A stretch of DNA of 64,000 nucleotides from Antilocapra americana (lineage: Eukaryota > Chordata > Mammalia > Artiodactyla > Antilocapridae): NCBI GenBank assembly GCA_007570785.1, contig ML660213.1, positions 867,181-931,180 of the forward strand. Direction: 5' to 3'. The notes beneath the pieces were generated by a model, which ran no database searches, had not been told where the DNA came from, and was given only the letters and a program-made list of their open reading frames with translations. Position numbers and translations under genes: made by a program. Below, one piece after another: positions 48,140 through 59,745 of this stretch. Every line of letters begins with the position of its first letter. The first letter of the stretch is position 1.

Positions 48140-48842
48140 ACCTATGTCTTACTATTTTAACAGTATATATTTATTTAACAAGATATAGTAATAGTATTAT
48201 TGAAAGTATTAACATGGGAAGCAAGCAATACCCTTTCTCCAGATCACTAAGCTTATGCGATATTCAATCTCTCTCTCCCTCCTTTAGTTCAACTCTTCTT
48301 TAATCTGTCTCATTTCTCAAGACTCAGAAAGTAACTTCAGCACTGGCAAACAAAATCCTTCTTTGCTCAGATCTTGATTTCTGCCTTTCTCTTTGCCAGA
48401 ATATCTCTTCCAGAAATCTCTGAAGACTTATCTTAAGCACTAAATCTTCAGACACCTTTTATTATAGCATCTCTCAAAATGCAGAGTTGTGGGATTTAAC
48501 TTATTGAATTCTTAAAATCATCATGGATTATGCAAGTGATAGAGGATCACTGTAAAACATCTAAAAAACGGAAACATTACAAAATACACAAATGGATAAA
48601 GTCCAAATAAATCATATAAAATGAGAATTACACAGGGTCCCCCCACCAGAGGGAAAAATTATTAATATTTTATATGATTTCTATTCACAGTAAATCAATA
48701 TTGTTCTTTATGATGACTTACTATCATCCAGATTTCCACCAACTTCACCTCCACATTCTTAAGTAACAGAATTCCCATATTTTAGCTGGTCAGATGACCA
48801 TCTGCCTAAAAATTTCATTTGACATGCTCCTAATAATTAGGT
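48140..48842. other. No gene seen; possible L2 trace
   Basis: A pyrimidine-rich block at about 48240-48480 (CTTTCTCTTTGCCAGAATAT) has weak L2-like order. The rest is single-copy-like. Confidence 0.35.
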
Positions 48843-50057
48843 AGCTATGCTTCAACAGTACGTGAACCATGAACTTCCAGATGTTCAAGCTGGATTTAGA
48901 AAAAAATAAGGAACCAGAGATCAAATTGCCAACATTTGTTGGACCACTGAAAAAGCAAGAGAGTTCCAGAAAGACATCTACTTCTGCTTTATTGACTATG
49001 CCAAAGCCTTTGACTGTGTGGATCACAACAAACTCTGGAAAATTCTTCAAGAGATGGGAATACCAGACCACCTGATCTACTTCTTGAGAATTCTGTATGC
49101 AGCTCAGGAAACAACAGTTAGAACTGAACACGGGACAAGAGACTGGTTTCAAATTGGGAAAGGAGTACATCAAGGCTGTATACTGTCACCTTGCTTATTT
49201 TACTTATATGCAGAGTACATCATGAGAAATGAAGCACAAACTGGAATCAAGATGGCCAGGAGAAATATCAATAACCTTAGATATGCAGATGACACCACTC
49301 TTATGGCTGAAAATGAAGAAGAACTAAAGAGCCTCTTGATGAAAGTGGAAGAGGAAAGTGAAAAAGTTGACTTAAAACTCAACATTCAGAAAACTAAGAT
49401 TATGGCATCTGGTCCCGTCATTTCATGGCAAATAGACGGGAGAACAATGGAAACAGTGGCAGACTTTATTTTTCTGGGGCTCCAAAATCCCTGCAGATAG
49501 TGACTGTGGCCATGAAATTAAAAGACACTTGCTCCTTAGAAGAAAAGTTATGACTAACCTAGACAGCACATTGAAAAGAAGAGATATTACTTTGCCAACA
49601 AAGGTCCATCTAATCAAACCTATGGTTTTTCCAGTAGTTGTGTATGGACGTGAGAGTTGAACTATAAAGAAAGCTGAGCTCCAAAGAATTGATGCTTTTG
49701 AACTGTGGTGTTGGAGAAGACTCTGGAGAGTCCCTTGGACTGCAGGGGGATCCAACCAGTTCATCCTAAAAGAAATCAGTCCTGAAATATTCATTGGAAG
49801 GATTGATGCTAAAGCTGAAACTCCAATGCTTTGGTCACCTGATGTGAAGAACTGACTTGATGCTGGGAAAGATTGAAGGCAGGAAGAAAAGGGGATGACA
49901 GAGAATGAGATGGCTATATGGCATCACCGACTCAATGGACATGAGTTTGAGTAAACTCTGGGAGTTGGCGATGGACAGAGAAGCCTGGTGTACTGCAGTC
50001 TATGGGGTTGCAAAGAGTAGGACATGACTGAGTGACTGAACTGAACTGAACTGAACT
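48843..50057 (+). mobile_element. BovB LINE, 3' half with open RT core
   Basis: Plus-strand BovB from just upstream of RT to the 3' tail. Frame 49018-49500 (160 aa) covers the RT palm and keeps an intact catalytic YADD (49282-49293). Upstream frame 48869-49075 is a different reading frame, and a frameshift or stop ends the core at 49498-49500. Inactive, yet the RT core is the best preserved BovB coding stretch here. Confidence 0.95.
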
Positions 50058-50874
50058 ACAGTTGTGTGGGGTCATGTGACTACTGTGATGGGAGCAGAAG
50101 TGCTTCTACCCTGCAGGGTAGCATTTTATTCTCTCTTGTTTTCAATACCTAGCACAGGCTCCTTCCACACAGTTGTCCCTCAGCTAGTATTTGCTGAGGT
50201 GAGCATTATTTTTAAGATCAAGAAGGGTGTCTGTATGATTGCTTTTCAATAGCACAGCACAGAGACACCCTGATCTTACCCTAAGGAAAGCTCAGAAGCG
50301 CCTCTTCTAAGTTATATTCCTAAAAAAATAATAGTGCATCCTCTTCCTCTAGCCCTTCCCTCCATGCCCTACTCCTGTCTTAGAGTCACTGAGAACTGGT
50401 TCAAACACACTGATCCACAAAAATAATGAGGAAGATGGAAAAACTGCTCTAAGAACTCTGGATTACCTCCTTCTGGACTATTTATTTGAGACAGGAAAAA
50501 AAGAAATCTACCTTAAGTTGTTATATTTAAGGTCACTATATTATAAAAAAACTACATTCTATTCTACCTACTATAGAAATTCGTACTAGAAGTGGTCTAT
50601 TGCTTTCACAAAACCCTAAAATCTATGGCACTGGCTTGGTAGAGGAAACACAAGTTATTATGTGTTGGCAGTCAGTTGTGATAATGTGAGGAAGCCAACA
50701 AAAGCCAATCACACCAGACCAAGCCTAGTTTCCCACATGGACCAAGGGGTACCGTACTAAGATGTTGGAGAAATGGAGGAACTGAGCACAGAGACCAGTA
50801 AATGAGAAACTTCAGGTTTCAGAACTCTATCGAGGGGGAACAGGGAGATGCTGGCAAAGGGCACCAACTTCTGA
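50058..50874. other. No gene seen
   Basis: Single-copy-like DNA, no supportable frame. Confidence 0.4.
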
Positions 50875-51155
50875 TTATAAGGTGAACAAGGTCTGGGGAT
50901 GTGGTGGACAGCATGGTGATTATACTTCACAACACTGTATTTTACACTAGAAAGTTGCTAGGAGAGTAAACCTTACATGTTTTCACCATGGAAAAGAAAT
51001 GGTAATTAAAGAGGTGATAGAGGTGTTAACCTCTAACCAACATGACTGTGATAATCATTTCACAATATAATATAATCATTTCAAATCAATGTGTGTACAC
51101 CTTCACTTTACACAATATCACGTGTGAATTATATTTCAATAAAGCTGGGAAATAA
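50875..51155 (+). mobile_element. Old L1 3' UTR remnant
   Basis: Old L1 3' end landmarks: GACAGCATGGTGATTATACT, AGAAAGTTGCTAGGAGAGTA, GAAATGGTAATTAAAGAGGT, ATATCACGTGTGAATTATAT, TTCAATAAAGCTGGG. Confidence 0.68.
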
Positions 51156-51309
51156 GAACAAGGATCTTGTTTGTCAAGGATAACACATTACTCAAATCAC
51201 TTTTCCAAACATAATAAAAATACAATTCAATAACATATCACAAGTCTAACAGTTCCACTAGGAGACAATGAGACTACTGGACAACTCAACTAATGACAAT
51301 TACAGTGTA

Positions 51310-51555
51310 AAAGAATTGATATGTGGGAGGGATAAATTGGGAGATAGGGATTGATACATACAGTCCACCATAGGAAAAAGAAAAGATAATAAGTACCTAC
51401 TGTATAACACCTGGAACTTCTCTCAATATTATTATTCTGTAATAATCTATACTGGAAAAGAATCTTAAAAAGAGTGTATATGTGTATATGTATAATGGAT
51501 TCACTTTGCATGCAGCAGAAACAAACACTTTGTGAATCGACTGCATGCTATAAAA
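51310..51555 (+). mobile_element. Ruminant L1 3' UTR fragment
   Basis: Landmarks in order: GGGAGGGATAAATTGGGAGA, GGATTGATACATACAGTCCA, ACCTACTGTATAACACCTGG, TTCTGTAATAATCTATACTG, TGTATATGTATAATGGATTC. Confidence 0.85.
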
Positions 51556-51655
51556 ATTTTAAAATATTAACATGCACACAAAATAATTATCTAGATATAA
51601 TGTGCACTGATGACTATTTTCAAATGGAACTGATGAGAAAGCAACTGAAACGCAT

Positions 51656-52080
51656 TGTTCAGTAATGGAGGGCTTTTTTATTGCCAGGGAAAGAACAGCC
51701 TGGCTTGAAATGCCTGTAATGGTCTGACTCCTACAGCTCCGCTGCCTCCAAACAGGACAAGCTATGCAGCCCTCAAGGAGGACACATCTTCCAGCTCACA
51801 CTTCATGTGGTCATAGAGGGAAATGGACAAAGGGGCTCCTCCAGAGAGCAGAACAAGAACCAGGCAAGCACACCGCGCCGTGCCAATACTTGCCCAGGTT
51901 CTGATCATTGCTGTGAGCAAGGGACTGCTCTGCCTTTCCCTTTATCTCTTTTCTGAATGTTATTTTTAACTAAAGTTACATTCTCCTTTCTCCGTTATAG
52001 TTCAATGTGTATAGGAAGGGAGCAGCTCATTTATCCACTAGTTTATAAGTCATCAAAACACCAGGAGTCACACACTAACA
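51656..52080 (-). mobile_element. Possible LTR-like element
   Basis: A 425-base segment that begins TG and ends CA on both strands (TGTTCAGTAATGG ... CACACTAACA), GC-richer than its flanks. Read on the minus strand it has an AATAAA about 30 bases before the end (GCAATAAAAAAGCCCTCC). A TATAAA-like box lies too close to the other end for a standard LTR, and no flanking duplication is visible. Family not recognised. Confidence 0.3.
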
Positions 52081-52139
52081 TTGAAGACAATCAATCGCCA
52101 TCACTCTAATGATGAGATCTAGCACTCTAATATGGATAA

Positions 52140-52200
52140 CGGAACCACTTTTGTGTCGACCTGAAACTAATGTAGCTTTGTAGATCAACTATCCTCCAAC
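52140..52200 (+). mobile_element. L1 3' tip fragment
   Basis: GACCTGAAACTAATGTAGCT followed by TTGTAGATCAACTATCCTCC resembles the final bases of ruminant L1 3' UTRs. Confidence 0.6.
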
Positions 52201-52269
52201 ATAAAATGCTTCATTTTTTTTTAATTTAAAAAGAGCTGCAGCAAAGTTAAAAAATAAAAAAGCTAGAGA

Positions 52270-52494
52270 CCTCGATGTAGAAAATAAATGTATGGACACC
52301 AAGGGGGTAAAGAGGGAATGAGATGAATTGGGAAATTGGGATTGCCATATATATACTGTTGCCACTATATACAAAATAGATAAATAATGGAAATCTACTC
52401 TATAACTCAGAGAACTACAGCCAGTGCTCTATGCTGACCTAAATGGAAAGGAAATCCGAAAATGAGGGGATATGCATAAATACATATATATATA

Positions 52495-52536
<42 letters not shown>

Positions 52537-52610
52537 TGATTCACCTTGCCCTGTAGTATAAACGAATACAACATTGTAAAGCAACTAACTCCAACAAAAC
52601 TTACTTAAGA
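52270..52610 (+). mobile_element. Ruminant L1 3' UTR fragment
   Basis: Same order as 51310-51555: GAATGAGATGAATTGGGAAA, TTGGGATTGCCATATATATA, AAATAGATAAATAATGGAAA, then a long TA run in the place of the usual GTATATGTATA, then ACTGATTCACCTTGCCCTGT and TTGTAAAGCAACTAACTCCA. Confidence 0.87.
52484..52532. repeat. (TA)n microsatellite
   Basis: About 24 TA units with a single ATTTA interruption near 52497-52500, expanded inside the L1 3' UTR. Confidence 0.95.
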
Positions 52611-53639
52611 AATGAACTTAAAAAATAAAAACTAAAAGAGATGTATCAAGGATATAAATAAATAAAAGTGTTAACCAGATGTGGCTTTGTCATCCACGGA
52701 GGTGACTCTCTGTGGGTTCTGTGTATGGCAAGCAAGATACAGGTGGATATTAACTGGCCACAAAGACTGATGAAGATATAGACTGCTAGTTGTCCCCTGA
52801 TAGGTATCCATCCCTTCTTTAGTAAAGAGCCTCCCAAGTTTCAGCTGGGTTCATAATCACACAGAGTTTACACTCAGAATCCCTTGCAGCTTTGTGTGGA
52901 CAGGTAACAAAGTTCTAACCATTCGGGTGTAAGAAAAACTGATGATGCTACTTCATGACCTTACCTCTGAAACCGAATTTGTGTCTACCCTTCTGGCCCC
53001 TTTTCCTTTCTTCTGCCTGGGTGTGGTGAAAAGTATCAGCCACCTGAGATTCTGAGACAGAAGTCTTACGCCTGAGTATGGCAAGGCATCTACTGGCCTG
53101 GAGCACTTACTGCCAAACTGTGAGATGAGACAGAAATACCATTTAAGCCACTCTCTTGCCTATAACTTATTAACCTATAATATTATACTTTAGTATTCTC
53201 TTTTCATCATCAAATATTTTCCAAATCAACACACACAATCATGGCCAATAATAACAGGGGAACAAAGGATTATTTTTCATTTGAAGATGAGGAGGAACAA
53301 AGACAGGAATATTTATATATTTGTGGTTTTGCCTGCATCACAAATGCAATTAACATTATATTAACATATAGTTTTATGTTCATTTTTTTCACTCTACAGT
53401 TTTCCAAGTTACTAATAAAGTGCATTCAATATCATCATTCTGCATGACAAATTACTCTAGAGTAGTGACACTCACTGGATGGAAGCTGAATTTTGTGGAC
53501 ACATTTTCTAGGTCATGAGAAGACACCTGTACCAACCATTGATTGGTAGATCAGAGAGTCTTTAGGCCAAGGGATGAACTGTATGGAAGAGGCAGGAAAT
53601 GCCTTTTATAAATGAAGGGTAGTTGCTGCACAATATTAT
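52611..53639. other. No gene seen
   Basis: About 1 kb single-copy-like; no supportable frame. Confidence 0.4.
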
Positions 53640-54441
53640 GTAAGTTACAAATGTACAATATAGTAATTCACAATTGTAAAGGTTAGACTCCATTTGCAGG
53701 TATTACACAATGTTGGCCTTGTGCCATACAATATATCTTTGAAACAACTGTACACCTAATACCTAATAGTTTGTACCTCTTACCCTACACCTATCTTGCC
53801 CCTTCCTCCTTCTGTTTCCCTCTGGTAACCATTAGTTTGTTCTCTATAATCTGCCTCTCTTTTTTTGTTATATTCATTAGTTTGCTATATTTTTTAGATT
53901 CCACATATAAATGATATCATACAGTGTTTGTCTTTCTCTGATTAACTTCACTTAGCTTAATACCCTCCAAATCCATGGATGATTTTGCAAAGGGCAGCAT
54001 TTCATCCTTTTTTTTATGGCTGAATGATAGTCCATTGTGTGTGCATAATAATAATATATATTGCATCTTCTTTATCCATTTACCTGTTGATGGACACTTA
54101 GGTTGCTTCTATACCTTGACACCTGTAAATAATGCTTCTATGAACATCTGGATGCATGTACTTTTTGAATTAGTGTTTCTGTTTTTTCCAGATATATACT
54201 CAGGAGTGGAATTGCTAGGTCATATAGTTCTACTTTTAGCTTTCTGAGAGATCTCCATGCTGTTTTCCACAGGGACTGAACCAATGCACATTTCCACTGA
54301 TAGCACATATTTCCACATCCTCACCATTTGTTAACTGTGCTCTTTTTAATGATAGTCATTCTGACAGGTGTGAGATAATATCTCACGATGGTTTTTAATT
54401 TGCATTTCCCTAATGATTAGCAATGTTGAACATCTTTTCAG
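53640..54441 (-). mobile_element. L1 3' end, about 800 bases
   Basis: Antisense L1: 3' UTR first (CAATTGTAAAGGTTAGACTC, TGTACACCTAATACC, CCCTCTGGTAACCATTAGTT), then the ORF2 C-terminal region read on the minus strand, including the equivalents of the ...MEYYS... end (TTTTTTTATGGCTGAATGAT, 54007-54026) and the zinc-knuckle region. Frames are broken. Confidence 0.88.
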
Positions 54442-54639
54442 AGGCAGGAATCTCTCTTCTGCCTATAAGAAGTCAAGCTTGCTATTTCATGAGGTAAAGC
54501 ATTAGTTAACAAGCCTTTTTCGCTTTCTATCAAACTTAAAATTCATGAAATTTCTTCTGAAACTGGTTCCCTTGCAGTCTTCATGTTCTATGTTATGAGG
54601 CTTCCTTGTTTTTCTCTGGTTTCATGGTATTTTAAAGGG
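54442..54639. other. Unassigned spacer
   Basis: About 200 bases between the L1 and L2 pieces; nothing recognised. Confidence 0.3.
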
Positions 54640-54830
54640 AATTTGGGAGCTATATACTTATTTTGTTTATTGTCTGTCTCTCCTGCTAAAGTAGCAGATC
54701 CACTGAGTAGGAAATTCTTGTCTGTTTTGTGTTTAATATCATCAAATCCTAGAACAGAACCTGGCATGGAATAAGTCCTCAATAAATATGTACTTGCTAA
54801 ATAAATGACTCAATCAATCAGATAATTTAG
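54640..54830 (+). mobile_element. L2 LINE 3' end
   Basis: Well-preserved L2 tail: TTTATTGTCTGTCTCTCCTG, TTGTCTGTTTTGTGTTTAAT, AGAACAGAACCTGGCATGGA, CCTCAATAAATATGTACTTG and a decayed tetranucleotide end. Confidence 0.75.
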
Positions 54831-55650
54831 GAACCATCAGCTTGATGTCATTTGAAGCAAGACATCCTTTCTCTAAATTTTTATCTTGAATTGCCATCTC
54901 ATATAATGTAAACAAAGTTAGATGAGAAATATGAGTTACCCAGACAATTGTGGTGTGGAGAGAGTAATGTTACAATTACAAAGAATGAAGACAGAGTTTT
55001 ATCTGAAACATCTAAAAAAGAAAAACTATCCACATTTTACTATATTTAGTGTCTAATCACTTGTGTTTTTCTGTACTGACTTTCCACTAAACATTTTACA
55101 CAGAATATTGGATAAGAGTATTCCCAACCTTGCAAGACCAACATAATTTCACAGATTTCAGGTTTGGTATATCCATTTTTTTTCCCTTCTGCTATACTAA
55201 AACTTCTTGAACATGAACTCAAAAATGACCTTACACTGATTCACGCTGAATCAGTCACTACAGCCCTACATGAAATAGTTTCAAACAAACTTGGTCCCCA
55301 CCTGTCTCGTAAGTCACTTCCACAGACAGAAGTACGAGTGAACAAACAGCCCTTCCAGGAATGCTCTCTGGGTTAACAGATGCTGGCTTTATCAAATGGA
55401 TAAGAGGAAGTAAGTTTAAAGCTAATGGATCTTCAAAGAAGTATCTTCCTTTCTACTGCTCCTTAGGGAAAAAAAAAAAAAGAAAAACATCTAAAATATT
55501 AGAGAGAATGACAGACTGCAACTCAGGCTATAGCCTATGTAACCAGAGAAAGGAAAGAAGAGAAGACAGTGTTTCTTAATCAGGAGATCCTTGATTAAAA
55601 TCATCATACACATCCCGCTAGAGTCACACCTAAGACACAGTGATAAAGTA
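54831..55650. other. No gene seen
   Basis: Single-copy-like, with an A-run at about 55469-55482. Short overlapping frames without domains. Confidence 0.4.
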
Positions 55651-55869
55651 TTGCACGCATGCATTCTCGGTCGTGTTCGACTCTTTGCAGCCCCATGGAC
55701 TGTAGCCCTCCAGGCATCTCTGTCGATGGGATTTTCCAGGCAAGAATACTGGTCTGGGCTGCCATTTCCTTCTCCAGGGGATCCTCCTGACCCAGGGATT
55801 GAACCCATGTCTCTTACGTCCACTCACTGGCAGGTGGGTTCTTTACCAGCTGAGTCACCGGAGAAGCCC
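55651..55869 (-). mobile_element. Bov-tA type SINE
   Basis: Antisense SINE: TCTCGGTCGTGTTCGACTC through TTTACCAGCTGAGTCACCGG. A small insertion (TTACGTCCACTCA) interrupts the head near 55815-55827. Confidence 0.92.
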
Positions 55870-56897
55870 TCCTAGCCCACACTAAACACTCAAACAGGTC
55901 AGTCTATTACATTGATAATCGGCTTTTGTTTTCAATTTCCCAAAACACTTTGTTGTTTCTTCATCAACTCCCTCTACTCAAATCCTGCTCCATTTACCAA
56001 AATAAAAGAGTTAAAAGACCAACTAACATAAACCTACTATTTTTAAATATAAAAAAACATTAAGCCCTGGATTAGATTGAAGAATTTGAGATTCCAAATT
56101 GATGGCTGCCTAGATTTGGGGTCTGAAATGTCTCATGTAATTATTGGTAGCCCATAAATTCCAGCTTTATACTGAATAAGTGACTTTTCAAGCATCACAT
56201 TGATATGAGTAGGAGAAAAGCCTCTTTAGCAGCAGTGTTCTCCAGATAACCTTGTGTTCGCTCTGTGGACAGCTGACAGTGGTGTCCGCAGGTCTTCACG
56301 CAGCACTGACCCCAGGACCAATCACCCTGCTGGCTGAGTGTCTGGACACCCCGGCAGCTCCTCTGTCTGTCCTGAGTCTCATTTCCTCGTTAGCCTCAGG
56401 CCCTCAGTATGCACAGTTTGTCTATCAAAACCAGCTCTCCGGAAACGATGAGAAGCACATTCACACAGAAGAATATTTGACAAACAGCAGTTTCGCGTGT
56501 GAGGTCTTTCCATTCATCTCTGAATCTAAATGCATCAAAGTCAAAAACGCTGAGTCTCTACACGAATCTCAACCAAAAATTTCAGTTTTAAAAAAATTCA
56601 CTCTCACCCGCTGGCTCCAGAGTCCCTTTCTGCTCCTCCATCTGCCCATCCCCTCACTGGGGGGAAAAGCAAGTGTTCGGGTTTGTGTTTGGAAAGTGTG
56701 AAGGTGTGGTGTGCCTGTGAACAGTTGTGTGTGTACGTGTATTTATACACTCTGGCATAAAGGGAGGACTTTTGGGACACTCAGAATGGTGCCACGCAGA
56801 GCCATTACCTTTGTATTCTATACCACTGCAGTTTTCATAGTTGTCCTAAAAAACAGTAAAGAAAATATCTGGGTAATATTCCACCTTAGGGAAGATA
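55870..56897. other. No gene called; one 149-codon open frame
   Basis: Holds an open plus-strand frame of 149 codons (56252-56701) in DNA somewhat richer in GC than the flanks. It has no recognised domain, no homology I can name, and no clear splice or promoter context. An exon or old pseudogene cannot be excluded. Confidence 0.3.
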
Positions 56898-56910
56898 TTG
56901 AAAGGTGATG

Positions 56911-57121
56911 TGAAAGTGTTAATTGCTCAGTTGTGCTCAACTCTTTACAACCCCGTGGGCTGTAGCTTGCTAAGCTTCTCTATCCATGCAATTATCCAGG
57001 CAAGAATACTGGAGTGAGTAAGCCATTCCCTTCTCCAGGGGATTTTCCCAACCCAGGGATTGATCCTGGGTCTCCCACATTGCCAGCCGATTCTCTACCA
57101 TCTGAGCAACCAGGGAAGCTC
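56911..57121 (-). mobile_element. Bov-tA SINE with target-site duplication
   Basis: Antisense SINE: GTGTTAATTGCTCAGTTGTG through CTACCATCTGAGCAACCAGG. Flanked by TTGAAAGGTGATG (56898-56910) and TTGAAAGGTAATG (57123-57135), one mismatch in 13, a clear target-site duplication. Confidence 0.94.
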
Positions 57122-57309
57122 GTTGAAAGGTAATGCTTATAGGTAAAATGCTTATAATTCTCAAAGGGTATGTTGTTCAAATTTCCTTGCAACTTCTTTT
57201 CCACCTCTTATATTCCCTGGTTTATTCTATGTCATCAGTTCTATATCTTATGTAACACATAACAACAATTTGGTTATCTAGTGTTTTCACTGAAATTTAA
57301 ACTCACTCC

Positions 57310-57772
57310 CTTCAGTTGATAGCAGCTCTATTCACAACAGTCAGGACACATAAACAACCTAAATGTCCATCGATGCATGAATGGATAATGAATATGTGGT
57401 GCATACATATGAAATACTATTCAGCCATTAAAAAGAACTAAATAATGCTATTTGTAAAAACATGGATGGACCTATAGATCACAGTGCAATAAGTCAGAAA
57501 GAGAAAGACAAATACTCTATGACCTCATGTACATGTGGAATCTGAAATATGAGAGAAATGAACTTATCTATGAAACAGACTCACAGACACAGAGGACCAA
57601 CTTGTGCTTCCCAAGGTGGAGGGTGTTGGACTTGGGTGTATTGGGAGTTCGGGGTTAGCATACACAAACAATTACATATAGAATGGATGGACAACACAGT
57701 CCTACTGCTTAGCACAGAGAACTGTATTCAGTGTCCTATGATGGACCATGATGGAAAACAATTTTCTTTTAA
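57310..57772 (+). mobile_element. Ruminant L1 ORF2 end and 3' UTR
   Basis: Decayed end of ORF2 (AGCTCTATTCACAACAGTCA, then AATGTCCATCGATGCATGAA, GAAATACTATTCAGCCATTA) followed by the older ruminant 3' UTR (AGAATGGATGGACAACACAG, TGCTTAGCACAGAGAACTGT, TCCTATGATGGACCATGATG). Confidence 0.87.
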
Positions 57773-58256
57773 ATGTAAACTCACTTCTCTCAGTAACAAG
57801 TTCTTGGGAAACCTAGCTTTCTCCACACATTTTAGGGGGAAAGCGGGCTTCATGTGCTGTCCTCTTGACCTGTGGGGTAGTGGAGTGGTCGTCAGGACCC
57901 CATCCCTCCCACCTAGACCTCCAGCCTCTGCTGAGCACCCTCGTGAACGCGGCGCCGAGTGGCCTCTATGTGGTACCTGCATTCAAGGGGCTCTATCAGC
58001 ACAGGCAGCAGAGGAAACACTGACATGCCTGACAGAGGAAATGGGAACGCTACAGAAATTTTAAGAAGCTAAGTGGAGGATGGGCAACTCTGTCAGCCCA
58101 GTAGTTACCTCAGAATCTAAGAAGAGGCTCAATCTGCAGTCATGTTTATGATTTTCTGACTAGATATCACAGGCAACCCAATCCCTTCTAGAATACATGG
58201 ACAGTACTGAGAGGTAGGTATAAAAATTGTAACTAGTAACAGTGGAGGTAAATGCA
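57773..58256. other. No gene seen
   Basis: Contains a small CpG-bearing patch (57948-57962). A 171-codon frame at 57549-58064 begins in the L1 3' UTR and is treated as chance. Confidence 0.4.
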
Positions 58257-58284
58257 TACATATATATATATATATATATGTATA

Positions 58285-58334
<50 letters not shown>
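58257..58334. repeat. Compound (TA)n(CA)n microsatellite
   Basis: TA run (58261-58279), a mixed TATACATATATA stretch, then about 18 CA units (58294-58330), directly before the head of a SINE. Confidence 0.95.
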
Positions 58335-58337
58335 GGC

Positions 58338-58555
58338 ATGGGCTTTCCTAATTACTCAGATGGTAAAGGATTTGCCAGTAATGCAGGAGACCCAGGTTCG
58401 ATTCCTGGGTTGGGAAGATCCTGTGGAAAAGGGGATGGCTATCCACTCCAATATTCTTGGCTGGAGAACTCCATGGTTAGAGAAGCCTGGTAGGCTATAG
58501 TCCATGGGGTCATAAAGAGTTAGACACAACTGAGCGACTAACACTTTCACTTTCA
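58338..58555 (+). mobile_element. Bov-tA type SINE
   Basis: Plus-strand SINE with a near-perfect B box (GGTTCGATTCC) in the tRNA-like head, ending CACTTTCACTTTCA. Confidence 0.93.
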
Positions 58556-58619
58556 TATTTAGGCAGAGCAGAAAGCACACAGCAAAAGACTTTTGGAAGA
58601 AAACCATTTTGGATGCAAG

Positions 58620-58806
58620 TCTGTGGTCTTCTACTTGCATGGTGAATGACTTTTTGAAAATTACCTAACTTCTATAGGGCTTAATTTCCTTATCTGGAAA
58701 ATGGGCATAAAATATTTACTTCATATAGCAGTTGTGAAACACACTTTAGGAATTACTGTAAAGAGCAAATGCAAACACTTAAAAGCTCTCAATAAATTGC
58801 TGGGAA
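58620..58806 (+). mobile_element. MIR SINE remnant
   Basis: Plus-strand MIR-like: TAATTTCCTTATCTGGAAAA, TGGGCATAAAATATTTAC, GCAGTTGTGAAACACA and AAAGCTCTCAATAAATTGCT. Confidence 0.65.
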
Positions 58807-59059
58807 ATAGTTATTATTGGACCACCATCCAAGTCTACTATAAATACTCCACTTCATTGTCCCCATGGTGCTGGTTCAAACCTCTATCATCACCACAGCT
58901 TTGTATGTGTGTGTGTGATATGTTTTTCGTCTGTTTCTTAACTTCTGTGACTTACTCGCATGTTTTTATGCCCAGGCCCTATGGTGAGATCCTGAAAAGA
59001 TAAACTAAAAAATAAGAGATACATTAATTGGGTGTTTCTTAATTGCCAGACATAAGTGC

Positions 59060-59220
59060 CTTTATATTTTTTTTCTTACATTTTCACAAGAATCTGAAAA
59101 ACTAGTTACCTTTCCTTTTGATGAAGAGACATTCTCTAGGTTCTCAACTGTCACAAAGCCTAATAAATTTCAAAGCCTGGATTTCAAACATGAGTGTCTG
59201 GGTCCAGGCCCCGACTTAGG
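59060..59220 (-). mobile_element. MIR SINE remnant
   Basis: Antisense MIR-like: CACAAGAATCTGAAAAACTA, then AACTGTCACAAAGCCTAATA and CCTGGATTTCAAACATGAGT. Confidence 0.5.
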
Positions 59221-59388
59221 ACCACCACAGTTACACTGCAGAAGCCAGAGTAAAGGAAGAGAGAAAATCCAAAGTAGGTGGCAGGGTGCCACCCAGTGAT
59301 AAAGCCTTTGAATAGCAGTCAATTAACCAGAAATCTGGGCAGATAGGAGCAAATCATTCTAAGAATAGAAGGAAGAAAGCTCCAGAGA
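59221..59388. other. Unassigned spacer
   Basis: Nothing recognised before the GA repeat. Confidence 0.3.
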
Positions 59389-59439
59389 CAGAGAGAGAGA
59401 GAGAGAGAGACTGAGAGAGAGAGAGAGAGAGAGAGAGAG
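59389..59439. repeat. (GA)n microsatellite
   Basis: About 25 GA units with a CT interruption at 59411-59412. Confidence 0.95.
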
Positions 59440-59640
59440 TACTGCCTGCGGTTGAATTGCATTTTTCATCCACTAAGAAACGGAATAATCAGTGGGAGTT
59501 ACACATTTTCAAGCAATAGCTGATCTATTTCACTGGTTTATTTGGAATCTATATCTAGACTACTAATCAAAAGTAATCTTAAGAAGTAAATATTTTAAGA
59601 GTTTCAATATGAACAGAAAAAAAAAAAGGTTAAATGTCAA

Positions 59641-59745
59641 CCTACACCAGTGTTCTTGCCTGGAAAATCGCATGGACAGAGGAGCCTGGTGGACTACAGT
59701 CCATGAGGTCACAAAGAGTTGGACACAACTGAAGCGACTTAGCAT
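59641..59745 (+). mobile_element. Bov SINE 3' fragment
   Basis: Plus-strand Bov-A type unit without head: CCAGTGTTCTTGCCTGGAAA through CACAACTGAAGCGACTTAGC. Confidence 0.9.

Noticed and set aside
57549..58064. 171-codon frame as a gene
   Set aside because: Its first third is antique L1 3' UTR and the rest has no recognisable feature.
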